This document shows, in pieces, positions 26,559 to 47,261 of a stretch of DNA of 64,000 nucleotides. Every line of letters starts with the position of its first letter. The first letter of the stretch is position 1. The DNA lies in NCBI RefSeq assembly GCF_024396695.1, contig NZ_CP094359.1, positions 372,001 through 436,000 of the forward strand. Direction: 5' to 3'. Both the position numbers and the translations under genes were made by a program. The notes under the pieces were generated by a model. The model was not told the DNA's origin and did not search any database. It saw only the letters and a program-made list of their open reading frames with translations. The DNA comes from Acidithiobacillus sp. YTS05 (GTDB lineage Bacteria > Pseudomonadota > Gammaproteobacteria > Acidithiobacillales > Acidithiobacillaceae).

Positions 26559-26587
26559 TTTTTACAACAAGCGGAAGAATGTTGTAA
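26559..26587 (-). promoter_or_regulatory. Likely ompA promoter with overlapping inverted repeat
   Basis: On the - strand, TTACAA (26587-26582) and TAAAAA (26564-26559) are separated by 17 bp, a fair sigma-70 match. The same bases form a perfect 8-bp inverted repeat, TTACAACA (26562-26569) and TGTTGTAA (26580-26587), with 10 bp between the arms. An operator bound by a dimeric regulator would fit this position. The leader to the start codon is about 55 nt. Confidence 0.45.
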
Positions 26588-26691
26588 TTCGACAACGCTG
26601 TCAAGGCGCGTGTGCCTCGCCTCAGTCTGGAAAGGCATCAATCGGTGTCAAAATGCGTGTCCGCCCGATCAGTTAAAGCGCTGAAAAAGTC

Positions 26692-26720
26692 TTGACAGTG
26701 GCGGGGGACGAAGTAATAAT
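26692..26720 (+). promoter_or_regulatory. Strong promoter for the tRNA-tuf operon
   Basis: TTGACA (26692-26697) and AATAAT (26715-26720) have 17 bp between them, and the start would fall near 26727, just before tRNA-Tyr. The bases after the -10 (TCGCCGCTACC) are GC-rich, a discriminator type linked to growth-rate or stringent control of stable-RNA promoters. Confidence 0.7.
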
Positions 26721-26734
26721 TCGCCGCTACCGCT

Positions 26735-26819
26735 GGAGGGGTTCCCGAGCGGTCAAAGGGATCAGACTGTAAATCTGACGGCTCTGCCTTCGGAGGTTCG
26801 AATCCTCCCCCCTCCACCA
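26735..26819 (+). tRNA. tRNA-Tyr (anticodon GTA)
   Basis: A class II cloverleaf with a long variable arm: acceptor GGAGGGG pairs with CCCCTCC, anticodon GTA is at 26769-26771, the T arm is GGAGG-TTCGAAT-CCTCC, and CCA is encoded (26817-26819). It is first in the Tyr-Gly-Thr-tuf unit, as in E. coli tyrU-glyT-thrT-tufB. Confidence 0.97.
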
Positions 26820-26839
26820 GATTTGCCGAGTTCGGTCGT

Positions 26840-26913
<74 letters not shown>

Positions 26914-26919
26914 AGTTTG

Positions 26920-26995
<76 letters not shown>

Positions 26996-27039
26996 TTTTG
27001 TTACGTCGCTTTTGGTTTTGATTGGAGAGGGTCTTCTGA

Positions 27040-28230
<1,191 letters not shown>

Positions 28231-28268
28231 CTCGCGGGTTGGGGTCTACTTTGCTAGACTCCATTGAT

Positions 28269-28287
28269 GGCGGCCGATATGGCCGCC
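28269..28287 (+). terminator. Perfect hairpin after tuf, possible weak terminator
   Basis: GGCGGCC-GATAT-GGCCGCC forms a perfect 7-bp stem about 40 bp after the tuf stop and 12 bp before tRNA-Trp. It is followed only by TATGTTT, so termination would be partial at best. It could instead protect the tuf mRNA end or mark the tRNA processing site. Confidence 0.45.
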
Positions 28288-28298
28288 TATGTTTCTGC

Positions 28299-28374
28299 AG
28301 GGCAGTAGCTCAACTGGTAGAGCAGCGGTCTCCAAAACCGCAGGTTGGGGGTTCGAGCCCCTCCTGCCCTGCCA
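28299..28374 (+). tRNA. tRNA-Trp (anticodon CCA)
   Basis: Cloverleaf with acceptor AGGGCAG pairing with CTGCCCT, anticodon CCA (28332-28334) in loop CTCCAAA, T arm GGGG-TTCGAGC-CCC and an encoded 3' CCA (28372-28374). It stands between tuf and secE, the common proteobacterial order. Confidence 0.97.
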
Positions 28375-28394
28375 TTTTTTAGGAAGCGGCATTC

Positions 28395-28742
28395 ATGTCA
28401 GAAAAAGTGAAACTCTATGCTGCGGCATTTTTTGCTGCCTTGGGAGTGCTCGCCTATTTTCTGATTCCGCTCCATTTCGGCACGTACGTACCCAGTATCG
28501 CCCTGATTGTGGGTCTCTTGGTCGCGCTAGGCTTTTTTGTCTGGAGTGAGGGCGCGTCTACACTGCTGCAGTTCTTCCGTGAGGCCTATGTAGAGCTGCG
28601 GAAGGTGGTGTGGCCCAGCCGCCCTGAACTGCTGCGCAGCACCGCAGTCATTCTCGGGCTGATCATTGTCATCGCCCTGTTTTTGTGGCTGGTGGATCTG
28701 GCCTTGCTAGCGGTCGTGCGTTTTGCCTTGGGAGGCGCCTAG
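28395..28742 (+). CDS. secE: Preprotein translocase subunit SecE
   Basis: SecE is the essential small clamp of the SecYEG channel. The 115-residue product has three membrane segments, two near the N terminus ([19 protein letters not shown] and [18 protein letters not shown]) and the conserved third one after the amphipathic helix [19 protein letters not shown], as in the three-helix gammaproteobacterial form rather than the single-helix form. It sits 20 bp after tRNA-Trp and 2 bp before nusG. Confidence 0.95.
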   Translation: MSEKVKLYAAAFFAALGVLAYFLIPLHFGTYVPSIALIVGLLVALGFFVWSEGASTLLQFFREAYVELRKVVWPSRPELLRSTAVILGLIIVIALFLWLVDLALLAVVRFALGGA

Positions 28743-28744
28743 TC

Positions 28745-29278
28745 ATGGCAATGCGTTGGTATGTGGTACATGCCTTTTCCAGTTTCGAAAAGCGGGTGCA
28801 GGCAGAGATCCGTGAGCGCGCTCGGCGCGAGGGTTTGGCGGATCAGTTTGGTGAAATCCTGGTCCCGGTGGAAGAAGTGGTAGAGATGCGCAATGGCCAG
28901 CGGGCAACCTCCCAGCGGATGTTTTACCCGGGATATGTGTTGGTGCAGATGGAGATGAACGATCTGACCTGGCATCTGGTCAAAAACACGCCGCGGGTTA
29001 CCGGGTTCGTAGGCGGAAGTGTCGGTAAACCGCATCCCCTCTCCGAAGCAGAGGCCGACGCGATTCTCGAGCGTATCAAGGAAGGGGTGGAGAAACCGCG
29101 TCCCAAGTTCACTTTTGAGCCAGGTGAGCAGGTTCGCGTCATTGAAGGTCCCTTCAAGGACTTCAATGGCGTGGTCGAAGAGGTGAATTTCGAGAAGAGC
29201 AAGCTGCGCGTCTCGGTAACCATTTTTGGACGCTCCACTCCGGTGGAGCTGGATTTCGGTCAGGTCGAAAAGATCTGA
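28745..29278 (+). CDS. nusG: Transcription termination/antitermination factor NusG
   Basis: NusG binds the RNA polymerase clamp, suppresses pausing and links it to Rho or the ribosome. The 177-residue product has the NGN domain ([19 protein letters not shown], then [14 protein letters not shown] and [10 protein letters not shown]) and a C-terminal KOW domain ([22 protein letters not shown]). ATG 28745, just after the secE stop, is chosen over upstream frame extension that would run into secE. It precedes rplK by 49 bp. Confidence 0.97.
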   Translation: MAMRWYVVHAFSSFEKRVQAEIRERARREGLADQFGEILVPVEEVVEMRNGQRATSQRMFYPGYVLVQMEMNDLTWHLVKNTPRVTGFVGGSVGKPHPLSEAEADAILERIKEGVEKPRPKFTFEPGEQVRVIEGPFKDFNGVVEEVNFEKSKLRVSVTIFGRSTPVELDFGQVEKI

Positions 29279-29327
29279 TTTCATCATCTGAGGGAGCCGC
29301 ACGGCGCTTGTACCTCAAGGAGTCAGC

Positions 29328-29756
29328 ATGGCAAAGAAAATTACGGGCTATATCAAGCTCCAGGTGAAGGCCACCCAGGCCAACCCCAGTCCACCCATTG
29401 GTCCGGCTCTGGGTCAGCGCGGCTTGAACATTATGGAGTTTTGCAAGGCGTTCAATGCGCAAACCCAAGGCATCGAGCCGGGACTGCCGCTGCCGGTGGT
29501 CATCACGGTGTTTGCCGACAAGAGCTTCAGTTTCATCGTCAAGACGCCGCCAGCGCCGGTGCTGCTGCTGAAGGCTGCCGGGCTCAAGTCGGGTAGTGGG
29601 CGTCCCAATACCAATAAGGTTGGTAAGGTGACGGAAGCGCAGGTAGAAGAAATTGCCAAGACCAAGTTACCGGATCTGAATACCGAGGATCTGGAAGCGG
29701 CCAAGCGCAGTATTCGTGGAACGGCCCGCAGTATGGGTCTGACGGTGGAGGGATAA
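29328..29756 (+). CDS. rplK: 50S ribosomal protein L11
   Basis: L11 with L10/L12 forms the stalk base of the GTPase-associated centre. The 142-residue protein has the N-terminal region [22 protein letters not shown] and a C-terminal RNA-binding domain ending [16 protein letters not shown]. Its length equals the E. coli protein. AAGGAG lies before the ATG, and rplA starts 3 bp after its stop. Confidence 0.98.
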   Translation: MAKKITGYIKLQVKATQANPSPPIGPALGQRGLNIMEFCKAFNAQTQGIEPGLPLPVVITVFADKSFSFIVKTPPAPVLLLKAAGLKSGSGRPNTNKVGKVTEAQVEEIAKTKLPDLNTEDLEAAKRSIRGTARSMGLTVEG

Positions 29757-29759
29757 GCG

Positions 29760-30449
29760 ATGGCACAGAAATCGAAGCGTATCATTGCGGCGCGTGCCTT
29801 GATCGACCGCAGCCAGCGCTATAACCTCGAAGAAGCGCTGGCTCTGGTAAAGCAGACCGCCACCGCCAAATTCCCGGAATCGGTGGATGTCGCCATTGGT
29901 CTCGGCATTGATCCGCGCAAGTCAGATCAGGTGGTCCGCGGCGCGGTCGTGCTCCCTAAGGGTACTGGCAAGACGATGCGCGTAGCGGTCTTCGCCACCG
30001 GGGAAAAGGCCAACGAAGCCAAAGAGGCGGGAGCCGATCTGGTGGGCATGGAAGATCTTGCCGAGCAGGTAAAGGCGGGGCAGATGGATTTTGATGTGGT
30101 CATCGCCACCCCGGATGCCATGCGCGTGGTGGGCGCCCTCGGTCCGGTGCTGGGCCCGCGTGGTTTGATGCCCAATCCGAAGGTTGGCACGGTAACCGCC
30201 GACGTTCGCACGGCGGTGCAAAACGCCAAGGGCGGTCAGGTCCGTTACCGCGCTGATAAGGGTGGTATCGTCCACAGCAGTATCGGCAAGGCGTCTTTCT
30301 CGGTAGAGGATCTGCATGCCAATTTCCTTGCTCTGCTCGACAGCGTGAAGAAGGCGAAGCCGGCCACCAGTAAAGGTATTTATATTCGCAAGATCAGTGT
30401 CAACCCGACCATGGGTCCCGGCGTCGCCGTGGATCCCGCCGGGCTGTAG
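29760..30449 (+). CDS. rplA: 50S ribosomal protein L1
   Basis: L1 forms the mobile stalk at the E site and in many bacteria represses its own rplK-rplA mRNA. The 229-residue protein includes the conserved [38 protein letters not shown] and [14 protein letters not shown] segments. It is followed by a 148-bp leader region before rplJ. Confidence 0.98.
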   Translation: MAQKSKRIIAARALIDRSQRYNLEEALALVKQTATAKFPESVDVAIGLGIDPRKSDQVVRGAVVLPKGTGKTMRVAVFATGEKANEAKEAGADLVGMEDLAEQVKAGQMDFDVVIATPDAMRVVGALGPVLGPRGLMPNPKVGTVTADVRTAVQNAKGGQVRYRADKGGIVHSSIGKASFSVEDLHANFLALLDSVKKAKPATSKGIYIRKISVNPTMGPGVAVDPAGL

Positions 30450-30590
30450 AGAGGAATTCTGCCATTTTGGCGGGATGTGTCGGCGCAAGCCGGCGTTCAA
30501 AGACCGCAGGGGGCCTCGGCCTCAAACCCATACCCTGCGTAGGCGACGGCGCGCCAGGAATTTCTGGCCGCCTCTGTCCAACTGGAGGTA
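30450..30590 (+). promoter_or_regulatory. L10 leader RNA upstream of rplJ
   Basis: The 148-bp region between rplA and rplJ has no gene and ends in CCTGCGTAGGCGACGGCGCG (30533-30552), the conserved part of the L10 leader, where the L10-(L12)4 complex binds to repress translation of rplJ-rplL. The AAGCCGGCG and GCCTCGGCC blocks upstream can form the supporting helices. The exact borders are approximate. Confidence 0.7.
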
Positions 30591-30597
30591 GCAAACC

Positions 30598-31116
30598 GTG
30601 AGTCTCAAACTCGCTGATAAAGAGCAAGTAGTTGCTGCCCTGCAAGCAAAGTTGGCGAATGTGCAAGCGATGGCGGTAGCCGAGTACCGGGGTCTGAGCG
30701 TCGCTCAGATGACGGCGCTTCGCGTTGCGGCGCGCAAGCAGTCAGTGCATGTGCAGGTGGTGAAGAACACCCTTCTCAAACGTGCATTGGCAGACACCGA
30801 CTTTGCGGTGATGAACCCGTTGCTCAGCGGTCCCCTGGTTTTCGCGGCCAGCGAAGACCCCGTGGCCGTGGCCAAGGTCCTGACAGACTTTGCGAAAGGC
30901 AACGACAAGCTCGTCATTACCGGTGGCGCCCTGGGAGCCAAGTTGATGGATGCGAAGGCGCTCCAGCAGCTCAGCAAGATGCCCTCGCGGGAAGAATTGC
31001 TGGCCAAGCTCATGGGAACCATGCAGGCACCCATCTCTACCTTTGTGCGTACCCTCAACGAGGTTCCCGGGCGTTTCGTCCGCACCCTCGCGGCTGTGCG
31101 CGATCAAGCAGCGTAA
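30598..31116 (+). CDS. rplJ: 50S ribosomal protein L10
   Basis: L10 anchors the L12 dimers to the stalk base. The 172-residue product has [17 protein letters not shown] and [10 protein letters not shown] near the N terminus and the C-terminal helix that binds L12. The GTG start at 30598 is supported by CTGGAGGT upstream and by alignment to the family start. It follows the L10 leader and is translated with rplL. Confidence 0.97.
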   Translation: MSLKLADKEQVVAALQAKLANVQAMAVAEYRGLSVAQMTALRVAARKQSVHVQVVKNTLLKRALADTDFAVMNPLLSGPLVFAASEDPVAVAKVLTDFAKGNDKLVITGGALGAKLMDAKALQQLSKMPSREELLAKLMGTMQAPISTFVRTLNEVPGRFVRTLAAVRDQAA

Positions 31117-31140
31117 TTCATTTTTAGGAGCAATAAGATC

Positions 31141-31530
31141 ATGGCCTTATCAAAAGCAGAAATTCTGGATGCCATTGCTGGCATGACCGTCCTCGAGCTC
31201 TCCGAGCTGATCAAGGACATGGAAGAGAAGTTTGGCGTATCCGCCGCTGCGGTTGCCGTGGCTGCCCCGGGTGCCGCTGCGGGCGGCGCTGGCGAAGCGG
31301 CTGCTGCAGCGGAGGAGCAGACGGAATTTGACGTCATCCTGACCAACGCTGGTGCCAACAAGGTGAATACCATCAAGGTGGTGCGTGCCATTACCGGTCT
31401 GGGTCTGAAAGAGGCCAAGGACCTGGTGGATGGAGCCCCGAAGCCGGTAAAGGAAGGTATTGCCAAGGCGGAAGCGGAAGACATCAAGAAGCAGTTGGTG
31501 GAAGCGGGTGCCGAGGCCGAGATCAAGTAA
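31141..31530 (+). CDS. rplL: 50S ribosomal protein L7/L12
   Basis: L12 recruits translation GTPases. The 129-residue protein has the N-terminal dimerisation domain ([25 protein letters not shown]), an Ala/Gly-rich hinge (about 33-58) and the C-terminal domain ([35 protein letters not shown]). A 112-bp gap with two hairpins separates it from rpoB. Confidence 0.98.
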   Translation: MALSKAEILDAIAGMTVLELSELIKDMEEKFGVSAAAVAVAAPGAAAGGAGEAAAAAEEQTEFDVILTNAGANKVNTIKVVRAITGLGLKEAKDLVDGAPKPVKEGIAKAEAEDIKKQLVEAGAEAEIK

Positions 31531-31553
31531 GATTTCCTGTCTCTGCCCCACAT

Positions 31554-31607
31554 GGCTGGCGACCTTTGGTCGTCAGCCCCTCATTATTGGCGGCATGCCG
31601 TCTTTTT
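31554..31607 (+). terminator. rplL-rpoB hairpins: processing site and attenuator
   Basis: Two structures lie in the rplL-rpoB gap. A 10-bp stem (31554-31563 with 31569-31578, loop CTTTG) resembles the RNase III processing hairpin known at this place in E. coli. A second short stem (31589-31593 with 31598-31602, loop CATG) is followed by five T residues (31603-31607), as in a partial terminator. Together they would lower rpoBC expression relative to the ribosomal stalk genes, the known attenuator logic. Confidence 0.6.
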
Positions 31608-31642
31608 GGTTCGTAATCTAGCGACTATCGCGCGGAGCACTC

Positions 31643-35731
<4,089 letters not shown>

Positions 35732-35764
35732 GGTATCCGCAGGCTTCGGATAAGGAAGAGTCAC

Positions 35765-39913
<4,149 letters not shown>

Positions 39914-39941
39914 ACGAGACTTCGCAGTGCCCTGATCTTTC

Positions 39942-39970
39942 TTGACAGTTCGGGCGCGCGTCCATAAAAT
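39942..39970 (+). promoter_or_regulatory. Strong promoter for the rpsL (str) operon
   Basis: TTGACA (39942-39947) and TAAAAT (39965-39970) are separated by exactly 17 bp, close to consensus, 54 bp before the rpsL start. The spacer is GC-rich (GTTCGGGCGCGCG). It would add transcription of the str, S10, spc and alpha genes beyond read-through from rpoC. Confidence 0.75.
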
Positions 39971-40023
39971 GCGCGCTCTCATTGGCGGCAGGTGACGAGC
40001 CGCCCTTCGTTTTTGGAGAAGGT

Positions 40024-40395
40024 ATGCCCACACTGAACCAGTTGGTCCGCAAGCCGCGCAAGGCTCCGGTGGCCAAGAGCAAGGTACCCGCCCTAGAGGC
40101 TAATCCGCAGAAGCGGGGTGTCTGTACCCGCGTGTACACCACCACGCCGAAAAAGCCCAATTCTGCGTTGCGGAAAGTTGCGCGTGTGCGTCTGACGAAC
40201 GGTTACGAAGTCAGTAGCTATATACCGGGTGAGGGGCATAACTTGCAGGAGCACTCTGTCGTTCTGATCCGCGGTGGACGCGTGAAGGATCTGCCGGGTG
40301 TTCGCTACCACATCATTCGCGGCACCCTCGACACCGCTGGCGTCAAGAATCGCAAGCAGCGACGGTCGAAGTACGGCGCCAAGCGGCCCAAGTAA
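40024..40395 (+). CDS. rpsL: 30S ribosomal protein S12
   Basis: S12 sits by the decoding centre. The 123-residue product contains [19 protein letters not shown], with lysine at the position where streptomycin resistance mutations occur (K43 here counting Met; the wild-type Lys), and [19 protein letters not shown] 40024 follows GGAGAAGGT. It heads the str operon together with rpsG, fusA and tuf. Confidence 0.98.
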   Translation: MPTLNQLVRKPRKAPVAKSKVPALEANPQKRGVCTRVYTTTPKKPNSALRKVARVRLTNGYEVSSYIPGEGHNLQEHSVVLIRGGRVKDLPGVRYHIIRGTLDTAGVKNRKQRRSKYGAKRPK

Positions 40396-40422
40396 GGGTT
40401 CCGGATTCCAAGGAGTAGAGAG

Positions 40423-40893
40423 ATGCCAAGACGTAGAGAAGTGCCCAAGCGGATCGTGTTGCCGGATCCTAAGTATAAGGAAGAAGTCCTTGCCAAATTT
40501 GCCAACGTCCTCATGCGCGATGGCAAAAAGAGTGTCGCCGAAAAGATTGTATATGGCGCCCTGGATATCGTCGCCGAGAAGAGCAAGGCAGATGCCATGG
40601 AGATCTTCCGCAAGGCTTTGGACAACGTGCGTCCGGTAGTGGAAGTCAAAAGCCGGCGTGTTGGTGGTGCCACCTACCAGGTGCCGGTCGAAATCCGTAG
40701 CGATCGCCGAATGGCGTTGGCTATGCGCTGGCTGCGCGACTCCGCGCGCAAGCGGAATGAGAAGTCCATGGGCAATCGCCTGGCAGCGGAGATTCTCGAG
40801 GCAGCGGAAAATCGTGGAAACGCCGTTCGCAAGCGGGAAGAGACGCATCGTATGGCCGAGGCCAACAAGGCATTCTCGCACTTCCGCTGGTAA
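40423..40893 (+). CDS. rpsG: 30S ribosomal protein S7
   Basis: S7 nucleates assembly of the 3' domain of 16S rRNA and contacts the E-site tRNA. The 156-residue product starts [26 protein letters not shown] and ends in [14 protein letters not shown], with [16 protein letters not shown] in the middle. In enterobacteria S7 regulates the str mRNA; a binding site cannot be shown here. The gene follows rpsL by 27 bp. Confidence 0.98.
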   Translation: MPRRREVPKRIVLPDPKYKEEVLAKFANVLMRDGKKSVAEKIVYGALDIVAEKSKADAMEIFRKALDNVRPVVEVKSRRVGGATYQVPVEIRSDRRMALAMRWLRDSARKRNEKSMGNRLAAEILEAAENRGNAVRKREETHRMAEANKAFSHFRW

Positions 40894-40926
40894 CCCTTTT
40901 CGCTTCGCAATCGCAAGGACTCATTC

Positions 40927-43026
40927 GTGGCGCGCACAACCCCCATCGAACGTTATCGTAACATCGGCATCATGGCCCACATTGATGCTGGTAAGACCAC
41001 TACTACCGAACGCATCCTGTTCTACACCGGTGTCTCCCACAAAATCGGTGAGGTGCACGAAGGTACAGCGGTCATGGACTGGATGGCGCAGGAGCAGGAG
41101 CGTGGCATCACTATCACCTCCGCGGCGACCACCTGTTTCTGGAAGGGTATGGATGCCAAGCGTGCCGAGCATCGTATCAACATCATCGATACGCCCGGAC
41201 ACGTCGATTTCACCATCGAAGTCGAGCGCTCTCTGCGTGTGCTCGACGGCGCCGTCGCCGTATTCTGTGCTGTTGGCGGCGTGCAGCCGCAGTCGGAAAC
41301 CGTATGGCGGCAGGCCAACAAATATGGCGTGCCACGCATGGCCTTCGTCAACAAGATGGACCGCCAGGGTGCCAATTTTCAGCGCGTGGTGGAACAGATC
41401 CGCAGCAAGCTGAAAGGCAACGCCGTGGCCATCCAGCTGCCGATTGGTGAGGAAGAGCGCTTCCGTGGTGTGATCGATCTGATGAAGATGAAGGCGATCA
41501 ACTGGGACGACGCGACCCAAGGCACCACCTTTGTCGAAGAAGAGATCCCTGCCGACCTCCAGGAAGCCGCTGAGGCAGCGCATCATGTGATGGTGGAAGC
41601 GATTTGCGACACCGATGAAGAGTTGATGATGAAATACCTCGAGGGCGAGGAGATTTCCATTGACGAGCTCAAGATTGCCCTGCGCAAGGCGACAATTGCC
41701 AGCGAAATCGTTCCGGTGCTTTGTGGTAGTGCGTTCAAGAACAAGGGCGTGCAGGCCATGTTGGACGCAGTTCTGGATTACATGCCCTCGCCAGTCGACA
41801 TCCCGGCCGTGAAGGGGACGGATCCCGATACCGGCGCTGATATGAGTCGTGCTGCCAGTGATACGGAGCCGTTCTCGGCGTTGGCGTTCAAGATCATGAC
41901 GGATCCTTTTGTCGGACAGCTCACCTTCTTCCGCGTGTATTCCGGCGTACTCAATGCAGGATCCACGGTCTATAACCCAGGACGCGGACAGCGCGAGCGC
42001 ATCGGCCGCATCCTGCAGATGCATGCCAATGAACGGCAGGAAATCAAGGAAGTGCTGGCCGGCGACATCGCCGCGGCTGTGGGTCTGAAAACGGCATACA
42101 CCGGCGATACCCTCTGTGATATGGATAAGACCATCATCCTGGAGCAGATGGAATTCCCTGAGCCGGTCATTCACGTGGCGGTAGAGCCCAAGACCAAGAG
42201 TGATCAGGAGAAGATGGGTATCGCGCTGGGCAAATTGGCCCAAGAGGATCCCTCCTTCCGGGTGCGCACCGACCAGGAATCCGGTCAGACTATCATCTCT
42301 GGTATGGGGGAGCTGCATCTGGAGATCATCGTCGACCGTATGAAGCGCGAATTCAACGTCGAGGCGACCGTAGGTGCGCCACAGGTGGCTTATCGCGAAA
42401 CGATTCGTAAGTCTGTCGAGGCCGAGGGTAAGTTCGTGCGGCAGTCCGGTGGTCGTGGTCAGTACGGCCACGTCTGGTTGCGTCTTGAGCCACTCGAGCC
42501 CGGTTCAGGCTTTCTGTTCGAAAACGCGGTAGTCGGCGGTGTGGTCCCTAAAGAATACATCGGGCCAACCGAAAAGGGTGTGCAAGAGGCTTTGGAAAGT
42601 GGTATAGTCGCCGGCTTTCCGGTGGTGGATGTCAAGGTTACCATCTTCGATGGCTCCTATCATGACGTCGACTCTTCCGAGGCGGCGTTCAAGATCGCTG
42701 GATCCATGGGCTTCAAGGCAGGTGCCGCCAAGGCAAACCCGGTGTTGCTCGAGCCCATCTTTGCAGTGGAAGTGGTGACGCCGGAAGAGTACATGGGCGA
42801 CATCATTGGCGACATCAATAGTCGCCGCGGAGTGATGCAAGGTATGGATGATGAGGCAGGCGCCAAGATCATCAAGGCCGAAGTCCCGCTGGCAGAGATG
42901 TTCGGGTATGCCACCACGGTGCGATCCCTGTCGCAGGGGCGAGCCACTTACAGTATGCAGTTCGAGAAGTATATGGAAGTGCCTGGGCATGTTGCCGAGG
43001 CCGTCGTCAAGAAAAGTCAGCGCTGA
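40927..43026 (+). CDS. fusA: Elongation factor G
   Basis: EF-G drives translocation. The 699-residue GTPase has the G domain ([28 protein letters not shown] and [10 protein letters not shown]), the beta-barrel domain and the C-terminal domains III-V, ending [16 protein letters not shown]. The GTG start at 40927 gives [21 protein letters not shown], the standard N terminus. It lies 33 bp after rpsG and 22 bp before the second tuf. Confidence 0.98.
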   Translation: MARTTPIERYRNIGIMAHIDAGKTTTTERILFYTGVSHKIGEVHEGTAVMDWMAQEQERGITITSAATTCFWKGMDAKRAEHRINIIDTPGHVDFTIEVERSLRVLDGAVAVFCAVGGVQPQSETVWRQANKYGVPRMAFVNKMDRQGANFQRVVEQIRSKLKGNAVAIQLPIGEEERFRGVIDLMKMKAINWDDATQGTTFVEEEIPADLQEAAEAAHHVMVEAICDTDEELMMKYLEGEEISIDELKIALRKATIASEIVPVLCGSAFKNKGVQAMLDAVLDYMPSPVDIPAVKGTDPDTGADMSRAASDTEPFSALAFKIMTDPFVGQLTFFRVYSGVLNAGSTVYNPGRGQRERIGRILQMHANERQEIKEVLAGDIAAAVGLKTAYTGDTLCDMDKTIILEQMEFPEPVIHVAVEPKTKSDQEKMGIALGKLAQEDPSFRVRTDQESGQTIISGMGELHLEIIVDRMKREFNVEATVGAPQVAYRETIRKSVEAEGKFVRQSGGRGQYGHVWLRLEPLEPGSGFLFENAVVGGVVPKEYIGPTEKGVQEALESGIVAGFPVVDVKVTIFDGSYHDVDSSEAAFKIAGSMGFKAGAAKANPVLLEPIFAVEVVTPEEYMGDIIGDINSRRGVMQGMDDEAGAKIIKAEVPLAEMFGYATTVRSLSQGRATYSMQFEKYMEVPGHVAEAVVKKSQR

Positions 43027-43048
43027 GTTGTAACGGGAGAAGGTAGTC

Positions 43049-44238
<1,190 letters not shown>

Positions 44239-44239
<1 letters not shown>

Positions 44240-44547
44240 TGGAAGGTTCCAAGATTCGTATTCGCCTGAAGTCTTACGACTACCGGATGCTCGACATCTC
44301 CGCCGCGGAGATCGTCGAGACTGCGCGCCGCACCGGCGCGCGGGTCTGTGGTCCGATTCCGCTGCCCACCAAGATCGAGCGCTTCACCGTGCTGCGTTCG
44401 CCGCACGTGGACAAAAATGCCCGTGACCAGTTCGAGCAACGCACTCATAAGCGGCTCATGGATATTCTTGACCCCAACGACAAGACCGTCGATGCGCTCA
44501 TCAAGCTCGACCTTGCGGCGGGCGTCGATGTAGAGATCAAGCTGTAA
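44239..44547 (+). CDS. rpsJ: 30S ribosomal protein S10 / NusE
   Basis: S10 is a 30S head protein and, with NusB, part of the antitermination complex. The 102-residue product contains [49 protein letters not shown] and [16 protein letters not shown] sequence. ATG 44239 shares bases with the tuf stop (TGATG). It opens the S10 cluster, with no separate S10 leader because it is fused to the str operon. Confidence 0.97.
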
Positions 44548-44557
44548 GGAGAAAATA

Positions 44558-45190
44558 ATGACGATCGGCATGATAGGTCGCAAGATCGGTATGACGCGGG
44601 TGGCTGGCGAGGGTGGCAAGGTGGTTCCGGTTACCGTTATCCACGTCGCAGAAAACGTCGTGACCCAGGTAAAGAGCAAAGACGGCGACGGGTATGAGTC
44701 GATCCAGGTCGGTGTAGGTAGTGTCCGGCCACAACGTTTGAGCTCGGCAATGGCCGGACATTTCCGTAAGGCCGCCGTTGAGCCGCGCCGTTTTTTGCGT
44801 GAGTTTCGGCTGAATGAGTCCGGTTCTTATCAAGCTGGACAAGAGCTGTCGCTGGACATGTTTACGGTGGGACAGCGGATTGACGTGACGGGTATCAGCA
44901 AGGGTAAGGGTTTTGCGGGTGCCATCAAGCGTCACAACTTTCGCAGTAATCGCGCCAGCCACGGTAATTCGCTATCCCACCGGGCCCCGGGCTCCATTGG
45001 TTGTCGTCAGACTCCCGGTCGGGTGTTCAAAGGCAAGAAGATGGCCGGGCATTTGGGCAACGAGCGGGTAACGACTCTGAATCTCGAGGTCGTACGTGTC
45101 GATGTCGAGCGGCGTCTCGTGATGATTAAGGGCAGTGTGCCCGGCGCTAACGAGGGGGATGTTGTACTGCGTCCCACCGTGCGCGGGTAA
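44558..45190 (+). CDS. rplC: 50S ribosomal protein L3
   Basis: L3 is an early-assembling 50S protein reaching the peptidyl transferase region. The 210-residue product begins [21 protein letters not shown] and contains [31 protein letters not shown] and [19 protein letters not shown], the signature loop. AAGGAGAA precedes the ATG. The gene lies 10 bp after rpsJ. Confidence 0.98.
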   Translation: MTIGMIGRKIGMTRVAGEGGKVVPVTVIHVAENVVTQVKSKDGDGYESIQVGVGSVRPQRLSSAMAGHFRKAAVEPRRFLREFRLNESGSYQAGQELSLDMFTVGQRIDVTGISKGKGFAGAIKRHNFRSNRASHGNSLSHRAPGSIGCRQTPGRVFKGKKMAGHLGNERVTTLNLEVVRVDVERRLVMIKGSVPGANEGDVVLRPTVRG

Positions 45191-45204
45191 ACGGGAGCAC
45201 GACG

Positions 45205-45822
45205 ATGGAAGTAGAAAGCATTCATATCAGTAGTGGCAAGGGCGATAAGATAGAGCTGGCGGACGCCGTGTTCGACGCGCCCTACAACGAAGCGTTACTG
45301 CATCAGGTGGTGGTCGCGCAACTGGCGGGCCTGCGCAGCGGTACAGCGGTGCAGAAGAATCGTGCCGCCGTTCGCGGCGGCGGTCGCAAGCCCTGGAAAC
45401 AGAAAGGTGGCGGTCGTGCGCGTGCGGGCAGTATCCGGAGTCCCATCTGGCGCGGCGGTGGCCGCGCCTTCCCTGGCGTGACGCAAAGTTACAAACAAAA
45501 GGTCAACAAGAAAATGTGGGCCGGTGCCATGCGCAGTGCGCTGGCGGAGTTGCTTCGGCAGGATCGGTTACAGATCATCGCCGCAGAAGATTTTGCCGAA
45601 CCCAAGGCCAAGCACGGACGGACTTGGTTGCAAGCCGCAGGTGGTGATGACGTGCTGGTAGTGTTGGCAGAAGCCCCGATCAATTTCTTTTTGTCGCTGC
45701 GGAATTTTCCGCACGTCGGCTTGGCCGAGTGGCAGGATGTAGGTCCCGCAGACCTCCTGCGATACGGGCGAGTGTTGATGGACGCCGCCGCCGCCAACAA
45801 GTTTGCGGAGGTGTATGGATGA
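45205..45822 (+). CDS. rplD: 50S ribosomal protein L4
   Basis: L4 lines the exit tunnel and in E. coli also regulates the S10 operon. The 205-residue product has the loop [28 protein letters not shown] followed by [15 protein letters not shown], the tunnel-lining extension. Its start codon region is clear (ATGGAAGTAGAAAGC), and its stop overlaps the rplW start by 4 bp. Confidence 0.98.
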   Translation: MEVESIHISSGKGDKIELADAVFDAPYNEALLHQVVVAQLAGLRSGTAVQKNRAAVRGGGRKPWKQKGGGRARAGSIRSPIWRGGGRAFPGVTQSYKQKVNKKMWAGAMRSALAELLRQDRLQIIAAEDFAEPKAKHGRTWLQAAGGDDVLVVLAEAPINFFLSLRNFPHVGLAEWQDVGPADLLRYGRVLMDAAAANKFAEVYG

Positions 45823-46112
45823 ATAACGAACGTCAGTTTCTGGTCTTGCTTGCGCCGATCGTGAGCGAGAAAAGCACCATGCAGACCCAGGCAGCAAATC
45901 AGTACGCTTTCCGGGTCGCGCGTGACGCCACCAAGAGCGAGATCAAGTCCGCGGTCGAACGGCTGTTCCAAGTCAATGTACTGTCCGTACAGACACTGAA
46001 CTACGCGGGTAAGGCGAAGCGTATGGGACGCCATGCTGGGCGTCGCTCTTCCTGGAAGAAAGCCTACGTGCGTCTTGCCGAAGGCAACAGCATCGACCTT
46101 GGCATTGCCTGA
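45819..46112 (+). CDS. rplW: 50S ribosomal protein L23
   Basis: L23 lies at the tunnel exit and binds SRP and trigger factor. The 97-residue product has [50 protein letters not shown], the standard pattern. The ATG overlaps the rplD stop as ATGA, and an upstream frame extension would lie inside rplD. Confidence 0.97.
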   Translation: MNNERQFLVLLAPIVSEKSTMQTQAANQYAFRVARDATKSEIKSAVERLFQVNVLSVQTLNYAGKAKRMGRHAGRRSSWKKAYVRLAEGNSIDLGIA

Positions 46113-46130
46113 GAGAGATAGGGGATAAAC

Positions 46131-46955
46131 ATGGCTCTCGTACGAACCAAACCGACCTCCGCTGGACGTCGTTTCGTCATCAAGGTGGTCAATCCGGAGC
46201 TGCACAAAGGCGCTCCGGTCAAAGCGTTGACCTCCAGTCAAGCACACACTGGCGGTCGCAACCACAATGGACGAGTGACGCGCCGGCATGCCGGTGGTGG
46301 ACATCGTCAGCATTATCGCTTGGTTGATTTTCGTCGTAACAAGAATGACATACCTGCCAAGGTGGAGCGGATCGAATACGATCCCAACCGCAGCGCCCAT
46401 TTGGCCCTGCTCTGTTACGCCGACGGTGAGCGTCGTTATATCCTCGCTCCCAAAGGCGTGTCCGCTGGTGACACCCTGATCTCTGGCGAAGAGACGCCGG
46501 TGCGTCCCGGTAACTGTATGCCGCTGCGCAAGATTCCGGTAGGTAGCGTGGTCCACAATATCGAATTGCGTCCTGGCAAGGGCGGGCAGATTGCCCGTTC
46601 GGCTGGCGCCTCCGCGCAGCTGATGGCGCGTGAGGGAGACTACGCGCAGATTCGCTTGCGCTCTGGTGAAGTGCGCAAAATTCATGTATCCTGCCGCGCC
46701 ACATTGGGTGTTGTCGGCAACGACGAGCATGGGACGCGGCAGTTGGGCAAGGCCGGTGCCACCCGCTGGCGGGGTATCCGTCCCACGGTACGCGGCGTGG
46801 CCATGAACCCGGTCGATCACCCACACGGTGGTGGTGAGGGTCGCACCTCGGGTGGGCGTCACCCGGTGTCGCCCTGGGGGCAGCCGACCAAGGGGTATCG
46901 TACCCGTCGCAACAAACGTACCAGCGGCATGATCGTCCGCCGCCGGAAGTCCTGA
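46131..46955 (+). CDS. rplB: 50S ribosomal protein L2
   Basis: L2 is essential for subunit association and peptidyl transferase assembly. The 274-residue product has [30 protein letters not shown], the [27 protein letters not shown] region with the conserved histidine, and a basic end [12 protein letters not shown] ribosome site GGGGAT precedes the ATG. Confidence 0.98.
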   Translation: MALVRTKPTSAGRRFVIKVVNPELHKGAPVKALTSSQAHTGGRNHNGRVTRRHAGGGHRQHYRLVDFRRNKNDIPAKVERIEYDPNRSAHLALLCYADGERRYILAPKGVSAGDTLISGEETPVRPGNCMPLRKIPVGSVVHNIELRPGKGGQIARSAGASAQLMAREGDYAQIRLRSGEVRKIHVSCRATLGVVGNDEHGTRQLGKAGATRWRGIRPTVRGVAMNPVDHPHGGGEGRTSGGRHPVSPWGQPTKGYRTRRNKRTSGMIVRRRKS

Positions 46956-46975
46956 TCAGGGGAGAGGAATTCGTC

Positions 46976-47251
46976 GTGCCACGTTCCATCAAGAAGGGTC
47001 CTTTCGTGGACCAGCATCTCGACAAAAAAGTCCAGGAAGCTCAGGCGAGCAATAGTCGCAAGCCGATCAAGACCTGGTCGCGTCGTTCCACCATTACGCC
47101 CGATTTTATCGGTTTGACCTTTGCCGTGCATAACGGAAAACAGCACATACCCGTTGTGGTCAACGAGAACATGGTGGGGCACAAGCTCGGCGAGTTTGCC
47201 CTGACCCGGACCTTCAAGGGCCACGTAGCCGACAAGAAAGCCAAGCGTTGA
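46976..47251 (+). CDS. rpsS: 30S ribosomal protein S19
   Basis: S19 binds the 30S head with S13. The 91-residue product begins [19 protein letters not shown] and has [42 protein letters not shown]. It uses GTG at 46976 behind GGGGAGAGGA. It lies between rplB and rplV as usual. Confidence 0.98.
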   Translation: MPRSIKKGPFVDQHLDKKVQEAQASNSRKPIKTWSRRSTITPDFIGLTFAVHNGKQHIPVVVNENMVGHKLGEFALTRTFKGHVADKKAKR

Positions 47252-47261
47252 GGACACGGAG

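Noticed and set aside
28375..28394. Terminator at the T-run after tRNA-Trp
   Set aside because: The T6 follows the tRNA itself, with no separate hairpin, and secE starts 20 bp later in the same direction.
45489..46862. Open frame of 457 codons antisense to rplD-rplW-rplB
   Set aside because: It spans three certain ribosomal genes on the other strand and shows no family pattern.
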